A stretch of DNA of 21,563 bases from Plakobranchus ocellatus (taxonomy: Eukaryota; Mollusca; Gastropoda; Plakobranchidae): contig BLXT01002363.1 of NCBI GenBank assembly GCA_019648995.1, positions 109,573 to 131,135 of the forward strand, written 5' to 3'. Both the position numbers and the translations under genes were made by a program. The notes below the pieces were generated by a model. That model saw only the letters and a program-made list of their open reading frames with translations, was not told the origin of the DNA and ran no database searches. Numbering within the stretch: position 1 is the stretch's first letter; each line of letters begins with the position of its first letter. This document shows positions 1 through 10,199 of this stretch, piece after piece.

Positions 1-589
1 TTTTTTTTTTTTGCTTTTTAAAAAAACCCTGGTTTTACATTCCTTTACATGTAATAGTTCATATAGAAGCACCGAGGTTCATATCAAAATACTACCAAAA
101 TGTAGAGATTTAATGTTGCGACATATTAATGACATTAAACCATGGCCTATTTTGACGAAAAGTCATTATACAACGGAGCAACGAATCAATTGACAGGATC
201 AGTTTTAAACGGACGAGGACATGGAGAATGAATAGAGAGAGATGTCAAACGCAATAGATTAAAAGTGAAAAGGGACGCAAGAGAAAAGAGATAACAAGAG
301 GAGTTAGAAAAACGCAAGCAGGCAAACATTTTCAATATTTCAGATCGACTCAGAAGCAACCTGACAAACAGTTCTGACTTCCAGTAATTGTAAACAGATT
401 TATAAATTTGGACAATATAGTTGGCTGCGCAGGATCCAAAAACAAGCAAACTATAATGGTCTGTTCATCTGAGAAAAAGGGCGCTGCATCAAATCATATT
501 TTATAATTTTGATCGCAATTGGTCTACCTGCCATGTTTAAAGGGAACAAACTCAATGAATTAAAGGGAGGTAATCAAAAATTTAGCCGA
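1..589. other. AT-rich non-coding DNA, no gene seen
   Basis: It starts with 12 T. A purine-rich stretch lies at about 205-310. Short frames (11-193 plus, 186-449 minus) have no recognisable family features. Confidence 0.6.
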
Positions 590-985
590 GGGGGTGACGG
601 CGTCGGCTTCCAGCCAACCATCGCACAACATTACGTGTTCCATGTTTCCATGGGACGATCGAGGAGATGGCCGCCCTACCGTCACCACATTGCTGAACAC
701 ACTAGCGCCTGTGCTCGTAGCCCATGGACTTCTCACCCACGGTACGACAAAGCTTCCCTCGCCAGCAACCAAGCGGACCAAAATTGATACACATGTGTAT
801 CCCGGTATCATAATGGGAGGAACCACACTAGACCCAAAGCATAATGTCGGGAAGCGCACACCGACAGAATGTGTGGACCACGGCCGTTTTACGGGCTCTA
901 GACACCGTTGGAGCTCAGAAGCCAGTTCCTATGCAAATCACTTTGATAGGCACTCTTTCATTAGGCGTAACATATGTATAAATAG
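590..985. other. CpG-rich segment, unclassified
   Basis: This block is visibly richer in G, C and CpG than the AT-rich DNA on both sides, for example CCGAGGGGGTGACGGCGTCG at its left edge. Open frames run on both strands (plus 594-1013, minus 560-859) but they overlap each other, and none resembles a protein I know. It contains a perfect 16-base palindrome and, at its right edge, an octamer and a TATA-like box. It could be a promoter-proximal region, an unrecognised exon, or a piece of a mobile element such as a solo LTR. Confidence 0.5.
786..801. repeat. Perfect 16-bp palindrome
   Basis: GATACACATGTGTATC equals its own reverse complement. It lies in the CpG-rich segment and has the form of a dimeric protein-binding site, but no factor is assigned. 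Confidence 0.8.
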
Positions 986-1010
986 CTACAGAAAAGGACA
1001 CTTCACAAGG
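931..1010 (+). promoter_or_regulatory. Candidate RNA polymerase II core promoter (octamer and TATA box)
   Basis: An octamer ATGCAAAT is at 931-938, and TATAAATA is at 977-984. A TTCACAA initiator-like sequence places an A at 1005, 28 bases after the first T of the TATA box, which is the expected spacing. No gene downstream is recognised, and TATA-like strings are common by chance here. Confidence 0.25.
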
Positions 1011-1907
1011 TAGTTTACTAGTACAAATAAGGATAGAGTAATTTGTCTATATCTAAATATTGAGGTCTCTACGTAGTTATTGAAAGAAAAGAAGAGTTGA
1101 ATACGACATCTATAACACTAACAAAAACTCACTGCCCAATATTTAAACAATTCTTTCATACCGCAGTTTTAAACAAAAATTAAAATTAAACGCTAAATTT
1201 ATTTCCCTTTTCCATTTTGCTCGATGAACTTTTAAGTTTTCTCCCTTTAATATTTACAATAGAGTTAGTTCACTCACTGTGTATTTTGATTGGGAAGAAA
1301 ACCAAACACGATAAATTGTGGAGCACATAAGTGATTGTTGTGATTATGTCCTCTCAACTTAACACTCTTGTCAGTTTTCGCATTTCAGCACAACTACACT
1401 GATTAGTTTTATATTAGCTCTGCCCGAAAGAACGCATTCCTAGTTTTCAATTCGTTTGTTTATGTAAGGTTAAGAAAAATAATTTTTAAATTTTCAAAAA
1501 CCTTTCCGACGTGCTTAGTCTTTACATTCGAACTTTTTATTAGTTCATTTAACTTTGCGATAACGTTAAGAGATTCTAACCGTGTAACCATGTGCTGAAT
1601 TATGCACGTAAAACCAGAGTGAAACGCTATTATCTCCATGAGTCCCGCGGAGCTAGATTTAATCATAAAGTTAGAGTGACTCTATGCTCCAGAGAATAAA
1701 AATGTCTTTTTACTCTAGGTTTGCACCAGCTGCTGGTAGTAAAATAAGAATTCTGTTATTGGGCTGAGCAAAATACAGTGAAAATTTAATGGAAATAATG
1801 ATGATACTGCTACTGCCTCTCTGAATGTCAGTCTCATGTTAATTTCTCTGAGTATGTCAATCTGTCAGTTCATTGTCAATCAGTCTGCCTTCCCCAACTA
1901 CAAGACC

Positions 1908-1910
<3 letters not shown>
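1011..1910. other. AT-rich non-coding DNA, no gene seen
   Basis: Only a 68-codon minus-strand frame (1460-1666) occurs here, without recognisable motifs. No repeat was identified. Confidence 0.6.

Positions 1911-1991
<81 letters not shown>
1911..1991. repeat. (TC)n microsatellite, about 81 bp, uninterrupted
   Basis: An unbroken TC repeat runs directly up to the SINE head at 1993. Confidence 0.97.
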
Positions 1992-1992
<1 letters not shown>

Positions 1993-1994
<2 letters not shown>

Positions 1995-2162
1995 GGGTGT
2001 CGGTGGTACAGTGGCTAGTGACTCCGCCCTGAGATCCGCAGAGACCCTTCTGTCGCGGGTTCGACCCCCGCCATCGGCGCCCCGGCCTGATGGAGGGCCT
2101 TAAAGCTCACCTTAAAGATCACCTTGTTGTGGACTGGCTATATACAAAAAACAAACCAAACC
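1993..2162 (+). mobile_element. tRNA-derived SINE, full-length-looking copy
   Basis: The head carries an RNA polymerase III A box, TGGTACAGTGG (2004-2014), and a perfect B box, GGTTCGACCCC (2058-2068), 44 bases apart, as in a tRNA gene. A non-tRNA body follows, ending in TTGTTGTGGACTGGCTATAT and an A/C-rich tail (ACAAAAAACAAACCAAACC). The same body recurs at 7069-7234 on the minus strand and in shortened or decayed forms at about 2957-3076, 4055-4128 and 7408-7488, so it is a family. It sits between two (CT)n tracts of the same orientation. Confidence 0.85.
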
Positions 2163-2171
2163 TCTCTCTCC

Positions 2172-2225
<54 letters not shown>

Positions 2226-2242
2226 TCTCTTCTCTTCTCTCT
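2161..2242. repeat. (CT)n microsatellite, imperfect
   Basis: A CT repeat with occasional CCC, TTT and TCTTC interruptions begins exactly at the SINE tail. It probably continues the tract upstream of the SINE. Confidence 0.93.
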
Positions 2243-2440
2243 TTGACTGTCTGTTTCTCTTTCCGTTCTCTTCAAGTAAAAAGGCGTGCAGTCAATTTTT
2301 TAATTCATTTTTTCAGGTCATTAAAAGGTTTTCTGTCCTATTTTAAAAAAAAAAAAAAGACCCTCATTATCTTGTCTATATTTAGATCTAACTAAATAAC
2401 AATGAGAGTTTCGGTATAACCATTTACAATTTCTTGAATC

Positions 2441-2563
2441 TGTGTGTGTGTGTGTGTGTGTCGGACAGAATGAGTAAGTCCAAGTGATAGTAATAAAATT
2501 ATTCGAGTGAGCCCATTCCCACAATGTGAGTGAGTGAATGTGTGAGCGTGTGAGTGTGTGTTG
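2441..2563. repeat. (TG)n microsatellite and degenerate TG/TGAG stretch
   Basis: A perfect (TG)n run lies at 2441-2460. A decayed GTGAGTGAGTG and GTGTGAG region follows at 2523-2563. Confidence 0.85.
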
Positions 2564-2956
2564 TGGCACTTTACAATACACGTAGTGAAGACTGTAGACT
2601 CGAGTAAATAACAATTGCCACTGTGAGTTCTCCAAGGCTTGCTGCAATGTCTACTAGTAAGTGTATAGATCATATGTTATATTATTATGTGTCTAAGCAA
2701 AAGGAGGTGGAAGTGAGTGAAAAAATAGGAAGAGAGAAAGAAATACAAACGTAACGAAAAGAGACTCACGCAGGCATTGGGCTTAGTTTATGTGCACTTC
2801 AAAAATGCGCTAATTCATTGAGCATTGGCTTGATCTGTTGTGTCAGTCATAACGCTTGTTGGTAGCAACAAAGTTTTGGGCTTATTCTGAGTCTCTTGGT
2901 CGCAGAGCTGTACCAAATTGGTCATGTCTTTCGCTTCAGTTTTGATCCCTAACTAT
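2564..2956. other. Non-coding spacer between the TG tract and a decayed SINE
   Basis: Nothing is recognisable. A weak tRNA-like string at about 2899-2950 (GGTCGCAGAGC, then TTTTGATCCC) is too degenerate to call. Confidence 0.5.
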
Positions 2957-3076
2957 ATGGGTTTTTGGTGGTTCAATGACTAGTGAACTTGCCTTGAAAA
3001 CTTTCTTTTGTTTGTTCCAGTCTGGAACGAACGCGCACACTTGCCTTGAAGCCTGGGGTCACCTTGTAGTAGGCGG
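2957..3076 (+). mobile_element. Very decayed SINE copy
   Basis: TGGTGGTTCAATGACTAGTG resembles the A box region GGTGGTACAGTGGCTAGTG of the family, and TCACCTTGTAGTAGGCGGG resembles its ATCACCTTGTTGTGGACTGG 3' part. The B box is not recognisable. Order and orientation agree with the other plus-strand copies. Confidence 0.4.
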
Positions 3077-3339
3077 GCAATTTGCGCTAGCACATGAAGT
3101 TTGAGCGTGTGCTTTGAACATCGTAAACACCCGCTAACATCAACATCATGCCATCAAGGAGTATTAACAAAGGAGTTTACATGTTACGACTTCTCGAGCC
3201 TGGCAACTATGGTACTGGTTTCACGCTTGTAATCTGTTAGTGAGGGTGGGGTTTCATCAAACATCTAGTACACGGTGGCGGTGATTGCCCTGTTGTGCCT
3301 CAAAATGAAAGCATCCAACCAGGCAACCACTAATTCATC

Positions 3340-3640
3340 AAGTAGCATACTTTCCATACAACCTACCAGCCGAAACTTAATTTGCGGACCGACCAATCAG
3401 GCAAGCAGGACAGTTATTCATGTCCACATTGTATTTATTGGATAATCATAAAACCAATTCACCTATTCATCAACCCAATAATGCACGAATCAATCAGCCA
3501 AAAAGCATGACATATGAAAAGCAAAACAAGAAAATTATAAACCAACACTATGAAACAAGCAACTACTCAAAAAAAGAAAAACATCCTACGCAACCAAACA
3601 TTTTGCCCAATATCCAACCTACCAACCTATGTTGAGAAAC
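3340..3640. repeat. G-poor, CAAC/CCAA-rich decayed simple repeat
   Basis: Units such as CCAACC, CAATCA, CAACCC and ACCAAC recur every few bases on the plus strand, G is scarce, and no unit is tandemly perfect. It reads like an old tetranucleotide repeat. The small Asn/Thr/Gln-rich frame at 3420-3635 comes from this composition. Confidence 0.45.
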
Positions 3641-4054
3641 AAGCCTTGTACCCAATGCAGAACTGTTAGTCTGACAGAGACATAGTAAACAATGCCAAGA
3701 TGTTAGAGTGGCGCTGAACAAACTATAATCACTCCATAACGGTAGGAGCACTCGGAACCAATGCCACACTGAAAGCAAAAGTTTGAGTTCATTAAAGTTG
3801 TGAAACGGCATCTTTTTAAAATTGATCTTCTAGTTTGTGTCTTTAAGCGAGATCTTCATTGTCAATTTGCTCTTCATCAGACATGCTGAGCGTATTGTAC
3901 GATTGAATTATTAAAATTGTTTTCGTCTCTACAGTAATATATTTTTTAGATGTTTGCACAGCCCTTCCTTGGTATCTCTTCTGTAAATGTCTCCATATAA
4001 AGACTCCCATTTTGATACACCAGGCATTTTCTTAACCGTGTATTTTGTATTCAG

Positions 4055-4128
4055 TTGGAGGCATTAGTGTTGCCCTGAAATCTGCAAGGACCTCCTGTCG
4101 CCAGCTCATACCCGCCACCGCCTGTTTT
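4055..4128 (+). mobile_element. Partial, decayed copy of the SINE head
   Basis: GTTGCCCTGAAATCTGCAAG and the following GACCTCCTGTCGC align with the region between the A and B boxes of the SINE at 1993-2162. The B box is decayed (CAGCTCATACCCGCC instead of GGTTCGACCCCCGCC). The 3' half is missing. Confidence 0.6.
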
Positions 4129-6119
4129 GAGGAAAAAAAGGATAAAGAGAAAGAGAAGCGAAGCTTATCTGTTTGGAACCGTGGGGGTTTTCACAAACAG
4201 TGATACTTTTCTGTTCGTTATTATTTATTTGTTTGAGATATTCAGATATTTTGTTATTACTTAATAATACTGATCGCCAAAAGCACAGGATAATAGGATC
4301 ATATCATCCTGTAATCTGAGCATGATAAAAAGCTTCTATTTATCAAACCATCATTTAAGCGGTCTAATATTACTTTATCATGATTTTCGCAAACACGCAT
4401 CGACAACGGCTCTTTTCTCCCTCTGTTGATTTATTTCTTTTCTTTTTGTTATTCATCGTTCATATATTCATTTATTCCCTAAGTCTGAAAGCTATCTTGT
4501 CGCTACGCTTGGGTGAATAAAGGCTTTGTCATTCCACTCATAGTTTTCTTCTCCGTTCCTTTTCCTAATCTTTCTATTCCTCTTCCTTTTCTCACTTTTA
4601 AAATTGCTTTACACTTCGGTTCCTTTATCGTTTCTTTTTCTTTTTTGCATTCCTTCTCATTTGGTGATTATCACTTTCATATTTTCTTTTCCTTCTTTTC
4701 GTTCCATCTAATTAGGGCAAAGTACCTCTTTATCATTTTTTAAACTCCCTATCTTTTGATTACGTGTTATCTGTGTTGGTGCTACTCATAGTATATCAAT
4801 CATCACTGGAGCTGTAAGACGAAAGCCGTGCACTAACGCGTATCTTCTGTCGTTTTGCCACTCAGGCTGTGCAGTTTGTCTGTCTACAAAAGTCTTATTC
4901 AAGAGATTATTTCGCAGCAGAATTTAGATTTTTATTCCCTTCCGAACAAGGCGATATGAATAATCATTGCGTTAAATTAAGTACGCCAATAATCAGCATA
5001 ATTATCATTTCAATCATGGTCTATTTAGCTTAATGCATTGATTAGGCATATTATTGTAGTTTTCGGGAGAAGACGCAGATAACATGGGTTGTCCATGTAA
5101 ACTACTGCACCAGTTGCGGTACATTTCTAATTAAAGAATTTAAGAGATTATCTTGGTTGTCGAACTGAATGCGGTATATTTGAAATAGATTACCTGAATT
5201 TTCACAATACTTCAGTAATGTGGAATTTAAGAGAAGCCGTTCCAGAAATGTCGTAGCTTTTCATTTTTTCTTTTGTACTAAATAGAGAAGACGGACGCAG
5301 TGCGCAACAATCCTATCGATCGTGCTGAGATCTGTAGCACTAGGAGCAATTACTACAGCGTATCTGACAAAGACTGGTCAGAGAGGTCAGTCCCTCTCGC
5401 AGAGTGGGTTACTTAAAAGATACCCATGTCTGTGGGAATATCTGAAGCTATTCAGTATCTTTAGGGAAAATTGTCTTATTATTTAACGAAATCAAAATGT
5501 ACACAAGTTTTGAAACAATTCTGAATCTTTCAGAAAGCCTCAAGAATTTTGATAGAGTCTCAAACCTCGGGTCATGTCCAGTATTATTTTTAAGGTATAT
5601 TACATTCACACAGATATTAAACGGATTTTTAACTTTTGATCCAATTCGTTTTAGCAATTAATAAAAAAAGAATACTGGCATGTGAGAAAAAATAAGGAAA
5701 AAAAACTCTGATACCATTGATGAATGTTGGAATCGGTATATCATTACTTAATCAATCAATCAAACCATCGCTGATGCGTCCTGAGTAGTTGGCAACAACC
5801 AGCAACTAAACATTTCAAGTCCGCCAAAGAAAACATTGCAACACATTCTACGTATACAAACTTTCTCCACAGGTCAAGCCGTCTTGTAAAATAAGTTGCT
5901 TGAAACAACATGGTATCTTCAGAATATCTGGGATAAATTGAAATCCTCTGTATATGCAGCCTAATGTTTAAAATGGTTTAGCAATTTTTGTCTGAGTATC
6001 TAATTTGTATTTGAGAGAGATGGAAGGCATGTTACGAGAAGCGTTGGATTGAAACCAGGAGATCATTATACTGCTTCAGAATAGGCAGAACGATCGATTA
6101 ACCAAATTGAGATCGTCCC
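4129..6119. other. AT-rich non-coding DNA with a pyrimidine-rich stretch
   Basis: The plus strand is T/C-rich at about 4420-4740, which opens a Phe-rich frame (4513-4743) that looks compositional. AATCAATCAATCAA at about 5749-5762 is a small tandem repeat like the tail at 6403-6418 and could mark another SINE end. No gene was recognised. Confidence 0.55.
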
Positions 6120-6420
6120 TTTAGCCTGGACTTGGCCTGGCCTCTACCGCCGTGGATATTGAGGCCAAAGGTGGACTCGAGGATAAGAAGAGCATGCCAA
6201 GGTCGCTTGTTGCGTTTTCGGTCTAGGGTTCCCGGGTTCGAATGCCACCAATACTGTCTTGTAGAATTGCAGTCTCTTTAAAAAAAAGTTTGACCTTTTG
6301 ACGTTGACATTAACTTGTGCATTAATTAAATTATGTATTATTGACGGCAAAATAAAAAGGGCCTTGTGACTATTTTCAATCGTTATAAAGCAAAAGTGAA
6401 TATATCAATCAATCAATCTC
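6120..6420 (+). mobile_element. Possible second SINE type with tRNA-like T-arm
   Basis: CCCGGGTTCGAATGCCACC at 6231-6249 looks like a tRNA T-arm/B box. Downstream is a non-tRNA body and then an ATCAATCAATCAATC tail at about 6403-6418, a tail style common in SINEs. A convincing A box at the right spacing was not found, and no second copy was seen, so this rests on one motif plus the tail. Confidence 0.35.
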
Positions 6421-6502
6421 TTTTACACAGTTTCTGTCCCTGTTTTTCATTTTCGCTATTTTTAATCTCTCTGGCTCGATCCTTATCTTTCTGTCCATCA
6501 TT

Positions 6503-6566
6503 TTGAATCTCTCTATCTCCCCACTCCCTCTCTCTCCCTCTCTATCTCTGATGTTCTCTCTCTCTT

Positions 6567-6603
<37 letters not shown>

Positions 6604-6715
6604 TTCTCTTTTTCTCTCTCTGTTTCTCTTTCTTTTTCTTTCTATCTATCAATCTATCTATCTTTCTTCTTTTTTCTCTTTCTCTTTTTTCTTTCCTTTC
6701 TCATCTGTCCAGTTT
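6503..6715. repeat. Pyrimidine-rich CT/TTTC low-complexity tract
   Basis: The plus strand is almost entirely C and T, with a good (CT)n core at 6571-6599 and (CTAT)n at about 6641-6663. The long Ser/Leu/Phe open frames here are products of the repeat. Confidence 0.9.
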
Positions 6716-6838
6716 CATTTATCAATTTGCCCCCTCTCGCTTGTTCTCGCTCTCTACCCCCTCCCCCCCACACACACACACCTTTTTTTTATTATTATTG
6801 TTTTACATCTAGCTCTGTTTATGCGGAGAGAAAAAGCG

Positions 6839-6844
6839 TGTCTC

Positions 6845-6901
<57 letters not shown>
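6839..6901. repeat. (CT)n microsatellite
   Basis: A CT repeat with a single G interruption near 6852. Confidence 0.95.
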
Positions 6902-6902
<1 letters not shown>

Positions 6903-7068
6903 AATGCAAAGCCATCGGTTATTAATATTGCAGAAGGAAAATGAAGTAGGCCTATAATTATTCTAAAACTGATTCAACGAAGCGCTATTCCTACCCAGAA
7001 CTGGCAAGGACCTTCAAATTGTACGGGTATCCCCTTTTACTGATCATCTCCGCCTTTTTCATACACGA

Positions 7069-7234
7069 TTTGGTTTGGTTTTTTATATATAGAGCCAGTC
7101 CACAACAAGGTGATCTAAAGCTTTCATGCCCTTCGTCAGGCCAGGGCGCCGGTAGTGGGGCTCGAACACGCAACAGAGAGGTCCCTGCAGATTTCAGGGC
7201 GCACTCGCTGGCCTCTGTGCCACCGACGCCCCTT
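7069..7234 (-). mobile_element. tRNA-derived SINE, same family, minus strand, with probable target-site duplication
   Basis: On the minus strand it reads A box TGGCACAGAGG (7212-7222), a B box region GTGTTCGAGCCC (about 7158-7169) and the tail TTGTTGTGGACTGGCTCTAT followed by an AAACCAAACC-type end. The whole length aligns with the copy at 1993-2162. Flanks CCTTTTTCATA (7053-7063) and CCTTTTCATA (7231-7240) look like a target-site duplication with one T gained or lost. Confidence 0.85.
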
Positions 7235-7374
7235 TTCATAAAAGATCTTTCTACAAATTTTAATGTGCCATGCAGTTCGCAAAATAGGCATCAGAGTTCT
7301 TCTCGATGATTTAAGAGTCATTATTTCTTTTCAGTCCGGGCCAAGACAAATTTTCATTACTCCCTTTTGCCCAT

Positions 7375-7488
7375 CTAGCACTGAATGGGTAGCTAGGTCT
7401 TTTAACACCCGGCGGAAGTAAAGGCGGCGAGAAAAGCCTAAGATAACCTTGATGTGGACTGGCTGTATACAAAAACCAAAAACCAACC
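7375..7488 (+). mobile_element. SINE 3' part with a different upstream body (related or chimeric SINE)
   Basis: The end GATGTGGACTGGCTGTATAC plus an A/C-rich tail (about 7460-7488) matches the 3' end of the SINE family in this window. The preceding piece, with AAGGCGGCGAGAAAAGCCTA at about 7421-7440, is only weakly like the family body, and there is no A or B box. It may be a 5'-truncated copy or another SINE sharing the same tail. Confidence 0.55.
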
Positions 7489-7998
7489 TGATCAACTGCG
7501 GCTGTGGCGGCTGCTTTTATTCTGAAGTCACTTAACCCTGCTTTTGTTGTTATTTATTGAAGCAATAATTGGTAAAGCATGTCGTTGGAAACGAAGATTC
7601 AGAAAGTGTTTGACCAGACGGTACTACTGACCTACAGACATTTATACAAGGAGACCGATTGTTATTGGCTTTACAAAGTCATTAGCAAAGATTGTAGATG
7701 TTTTTTCTTTGCCTAATTATTTTTAGCGCAATACGAATACGATTACTGTTTTCAAAAAATGTTAGTTTATGGTAGGATATATATTTTAACTTTATTCGGG
7801 ATTGTTAATTTTAAGAAAAGATGCTTTTTGTTGTTGTTGTTCTTTTCCTTTTTTTTTTCAAGCTGAGCTTTTATACTGTACCATCCTACTTGTCATAGCA
7901 TATTTAGGAAATTTGAAATGGTTGGGAGAACGGGAAAGAAAAGGGAAAAAAAGGCGGGTGCCAGTGGTGGTGGTGATGTGTGTGTATGAGAAAAAGGA

Positions 7999-8010
7999 GG
8001 GGGGGGGGGG
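7999..8010. repeat. Run of 12 G, with flanking G triplets
   Basis: A G12 homopolymer in the context GGAG(12 G in total)AGGAGGG. It could form a G-quadruplex on the plus strand. Confidence 0.9.
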
Positions 8011-8233
8011 AGGAGGGCTTGATAAGCAAGGAAATGCACACAATATTAAAACAGTTCTCGGTGACATCGCTAAATCGCAGGTGTGTTAAATGTAATCGCT
8101 GAATTACACATACAGATCAGACACTTTTTGGAAATCAGTTATAATAAGAGATTTTTCACTCAGTAAAGTCATGAGATTACTGTGGCAAAAAAACACGTCT
8201 CACTTGCAGCATTTAAAAGAGGGGTAACACTAA

Positions 8234-8330
8234 CAGGAAAAGGGAAAGGGAGGGGGAGGAGAGGAAGAAGAGAAGTGAAAAGAGAAGGGAAAGAGGAGTG
8301 AGTCGACGAGCAGGAAGAAGAGAAGAGGGG
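8234..8330. repeat. Polypurine tract
   Basis: Nearly all plus-strand bases are A or G across about 97 bases, such as GGGAAAGGGAGGGGGAGGAG, with short interruptions near 8303-8310. This kind of tract can form triplex DNA. Open frames crossing it are judged spurious. Confidence 0.8.
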
Positions 8331-8334
8331 TATC

Positions 8335-8351
8335 ATGACCATCATGGTCAT
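8335..8351. repeat. 17-bp palindrome with single central base
   Basis: ATGACCAT-C-ATGGTCAT: two perfect 8-base arms around one C, just after the polypurine tract and inside a short (CAT)-like stretch. Confidence 0.8.
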
Positions 8352-9396
8352 CATGGAGATGGTGGGTATGAAGATGAGGGAGGGAACGAAAGACAAAAAG
8401 GAGTGCTGTTTGGACAGAGAGTAAGCCGAGGAATGTGGAGGATGAAAATATATTTTTACATTTCATACACACTATTAAACACACAATTAAAGATTGCTTG
8501 TCAGAGCGATCAATATGACATGGGCTAATCAATCGTATAATTAGAATGCTATAGCACGAAACCGAGGTTACGGCAAGGCTTGTACGAAATCCCTTTATTT
8601 TGCTCAGGAAAAGCACTTTGGCCGTACATAAGCATTACATCATAGGAAATGCTCGAAAGTATAAAATAAAATCCAGACATTTCATGCAAGAGAACGGTCA
8701 GCAAAATGTTTCAAAATGTTTTACTGTAATACACAGTTTGGTAAACAGTACTGTGTTGCTGAAAGACTCCTTTTTTTCATATAGTTCATTCTTCTCATTG
8801 GATCCAATTAGAATTGAACCGGCAAAGTAAAAAAAAAATTTGCAGCTTATTAATTATTCAAACTCGACGATTTTCATCGCCTGTGGTGTGAGCTCTTTTC
8901 TGCTAGTCATACACTGCTTGGCTTTGTTCTTTTTATTTATTTATTTATTTTTTTTACATGTTTCTGGTAGCTTTTAATTTTCTTAGCAGCAGTGCTTCTC
9001 TTTTTCATAAAGGTGGCCAGAAAGTCCCTTTTCTAAATAAAAAAAAACAGTTGTACCTCGGTGAGAAAGGTTTTCAGTAAGATGAGACTAGTGTCCAATA
9101 AAGAGATATATTAAAAGAAAGTCCCAGATAACTTACACTTACAGCTCAGATCGCCTCCTTTTGCAAGTGTCCTGTATCAAACATTTTGAAAACGTTCCAG
9201 AAGAGAAGCAAACTTTCCTATTTTCATTTGAAAACCTAAGGATTTTGTTTTGAGAGACACATAAGAACTCGTTGTAAGAATCTCCTAAGTTGAAAAAAAA
9301 AATGCAACTTTAATTTTTAGTTAACTGAAATGAATGTCATCTAAAATCTATGAGGACCTTCTAAATCGTTGATGCTTTCTTTTTTAAAGTCTGGGA

Positions 9397-9397
9397 A

Positions 9398-9448
<51 letters not shown>

Positions 9449-9476
9449 AAGAGAGAGAAAGAGACAAAGAAAGAGA
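9397..9476. repeat. (GA)n microsatellite
   Basis: A pure (GA)n core at about 9409-9446 with purine-rich edges. The Glu/Arg repeat frame across it is an artefact. Confidence 0.95.
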
Positions 9477-10199
9477 GAGTGTCGATTATTTTACAAGCTG
9501 AAACTGTCCGAAATCACTTATAATTTGGTACAAAAAAAAAGTATAACTGTTGAGGAAAAGCCGAAAAATCTAACAAAGCGTCTACACTCAATTTACCATA
9601 GAAGTGATTGTCTTTGTGACAAAGGGACAGATCACTTACCATTATAGAATGTGCAAGTGATGAAATTATGCCTCAAGTAATCGTTTATAACAGTAACAAA
9701 GAGCTGGCAATCTGCGTTGCTTTGATACAAAAGACTTCTAACAATAAAGCGATATGCCACTATGGTACGCAATAATGTCAACATTTTACTTACAATTGCC
9801 ACCATTTAATCTAAGTTTTTGTTTGATCTGAATTTTTCCCTCCAGAAACAGAATACTTTTTTCTATATAAATGATAATCTGAACACATAGCCATGGAAGC
9901 CACATTGGGAAGAGGCAGCGAATTGTTAAGCCTCTTTGTCGTGTGAAAGGGCTCCACACAAATTTTACTCATCACAGCTAAAAAAGCTTGATGTCTGTAT
10001 GGATTAAAAATTGACAAAGGGTTTTTTACCAGTTTTTCAGCCTCCAAAACTTAAGATTTGGAATGAACAACTTCCGCACCGCACACATGAGCATCCCCAA
10101 AGCTTGTTAATGGTATGCTTCAAAGATTTCAAGGTTGGGCAGTGGAAGTGCTGTGTAAGCGGGGAAGAAAATAGATTGGTCAGTTGCAATCACTCATTC
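9477..10199. other. Non-coding spacer before the Tigger-like relic
   Basis: Small frames at 9811-10047 (minus) and the N-terminal part of 10011-10361 (plus) are not recognised. The latter could include the 5' end of the transposon or unrelated flank. Confidence 0.45.

Larger units (their letters stand above)
7489..9396. other. Non-coding, low-complexity-rich DNA
   Basis: Apart from the G12 run, polypurine tract and palindrome listed separately, it holds TTG repeats near 7829-7840, homopolymer T runs and (TTTA)n at about 8933-8950. Short frames on both strands show no family features. Confidence 0.55.

Noticed and set aside
594..1013. 139-codon plus-strand frame as a gene
   Set aside because: Frames are open on both strands in this CpG-rich block, and no domain, signal or family resemblance was seen. 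It is kept only as an unclassified segment.
1993..2075. A functional tRNA gene
   Set aside because: A and B boxes are present, but the sequence runs on into a shared SINE body, and family copies with the same tail exist elsewhere in the window.
1836..2395. Several open frames with long Ser-Leu repeats
   Set aside because: They are translations of (CT)n tracts plus the SINE. The part after the repeat (GGTVASDSALRSAE) matches the frame of the other SINE copy, so it is repeat-derived.
4513..4743. Phe-rich hydrophobic small protein
   Set aside because: It follows a pyrimidine-rich strand that gives Phe, Ser and Leu codons by composition. No clear membrane-protein pattern or context supports it.
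9369..9647. Glu/Arg-repeat protein
   Set aside because: The repeat is a (GA)n microsatellite and the rest has no recognisable features.
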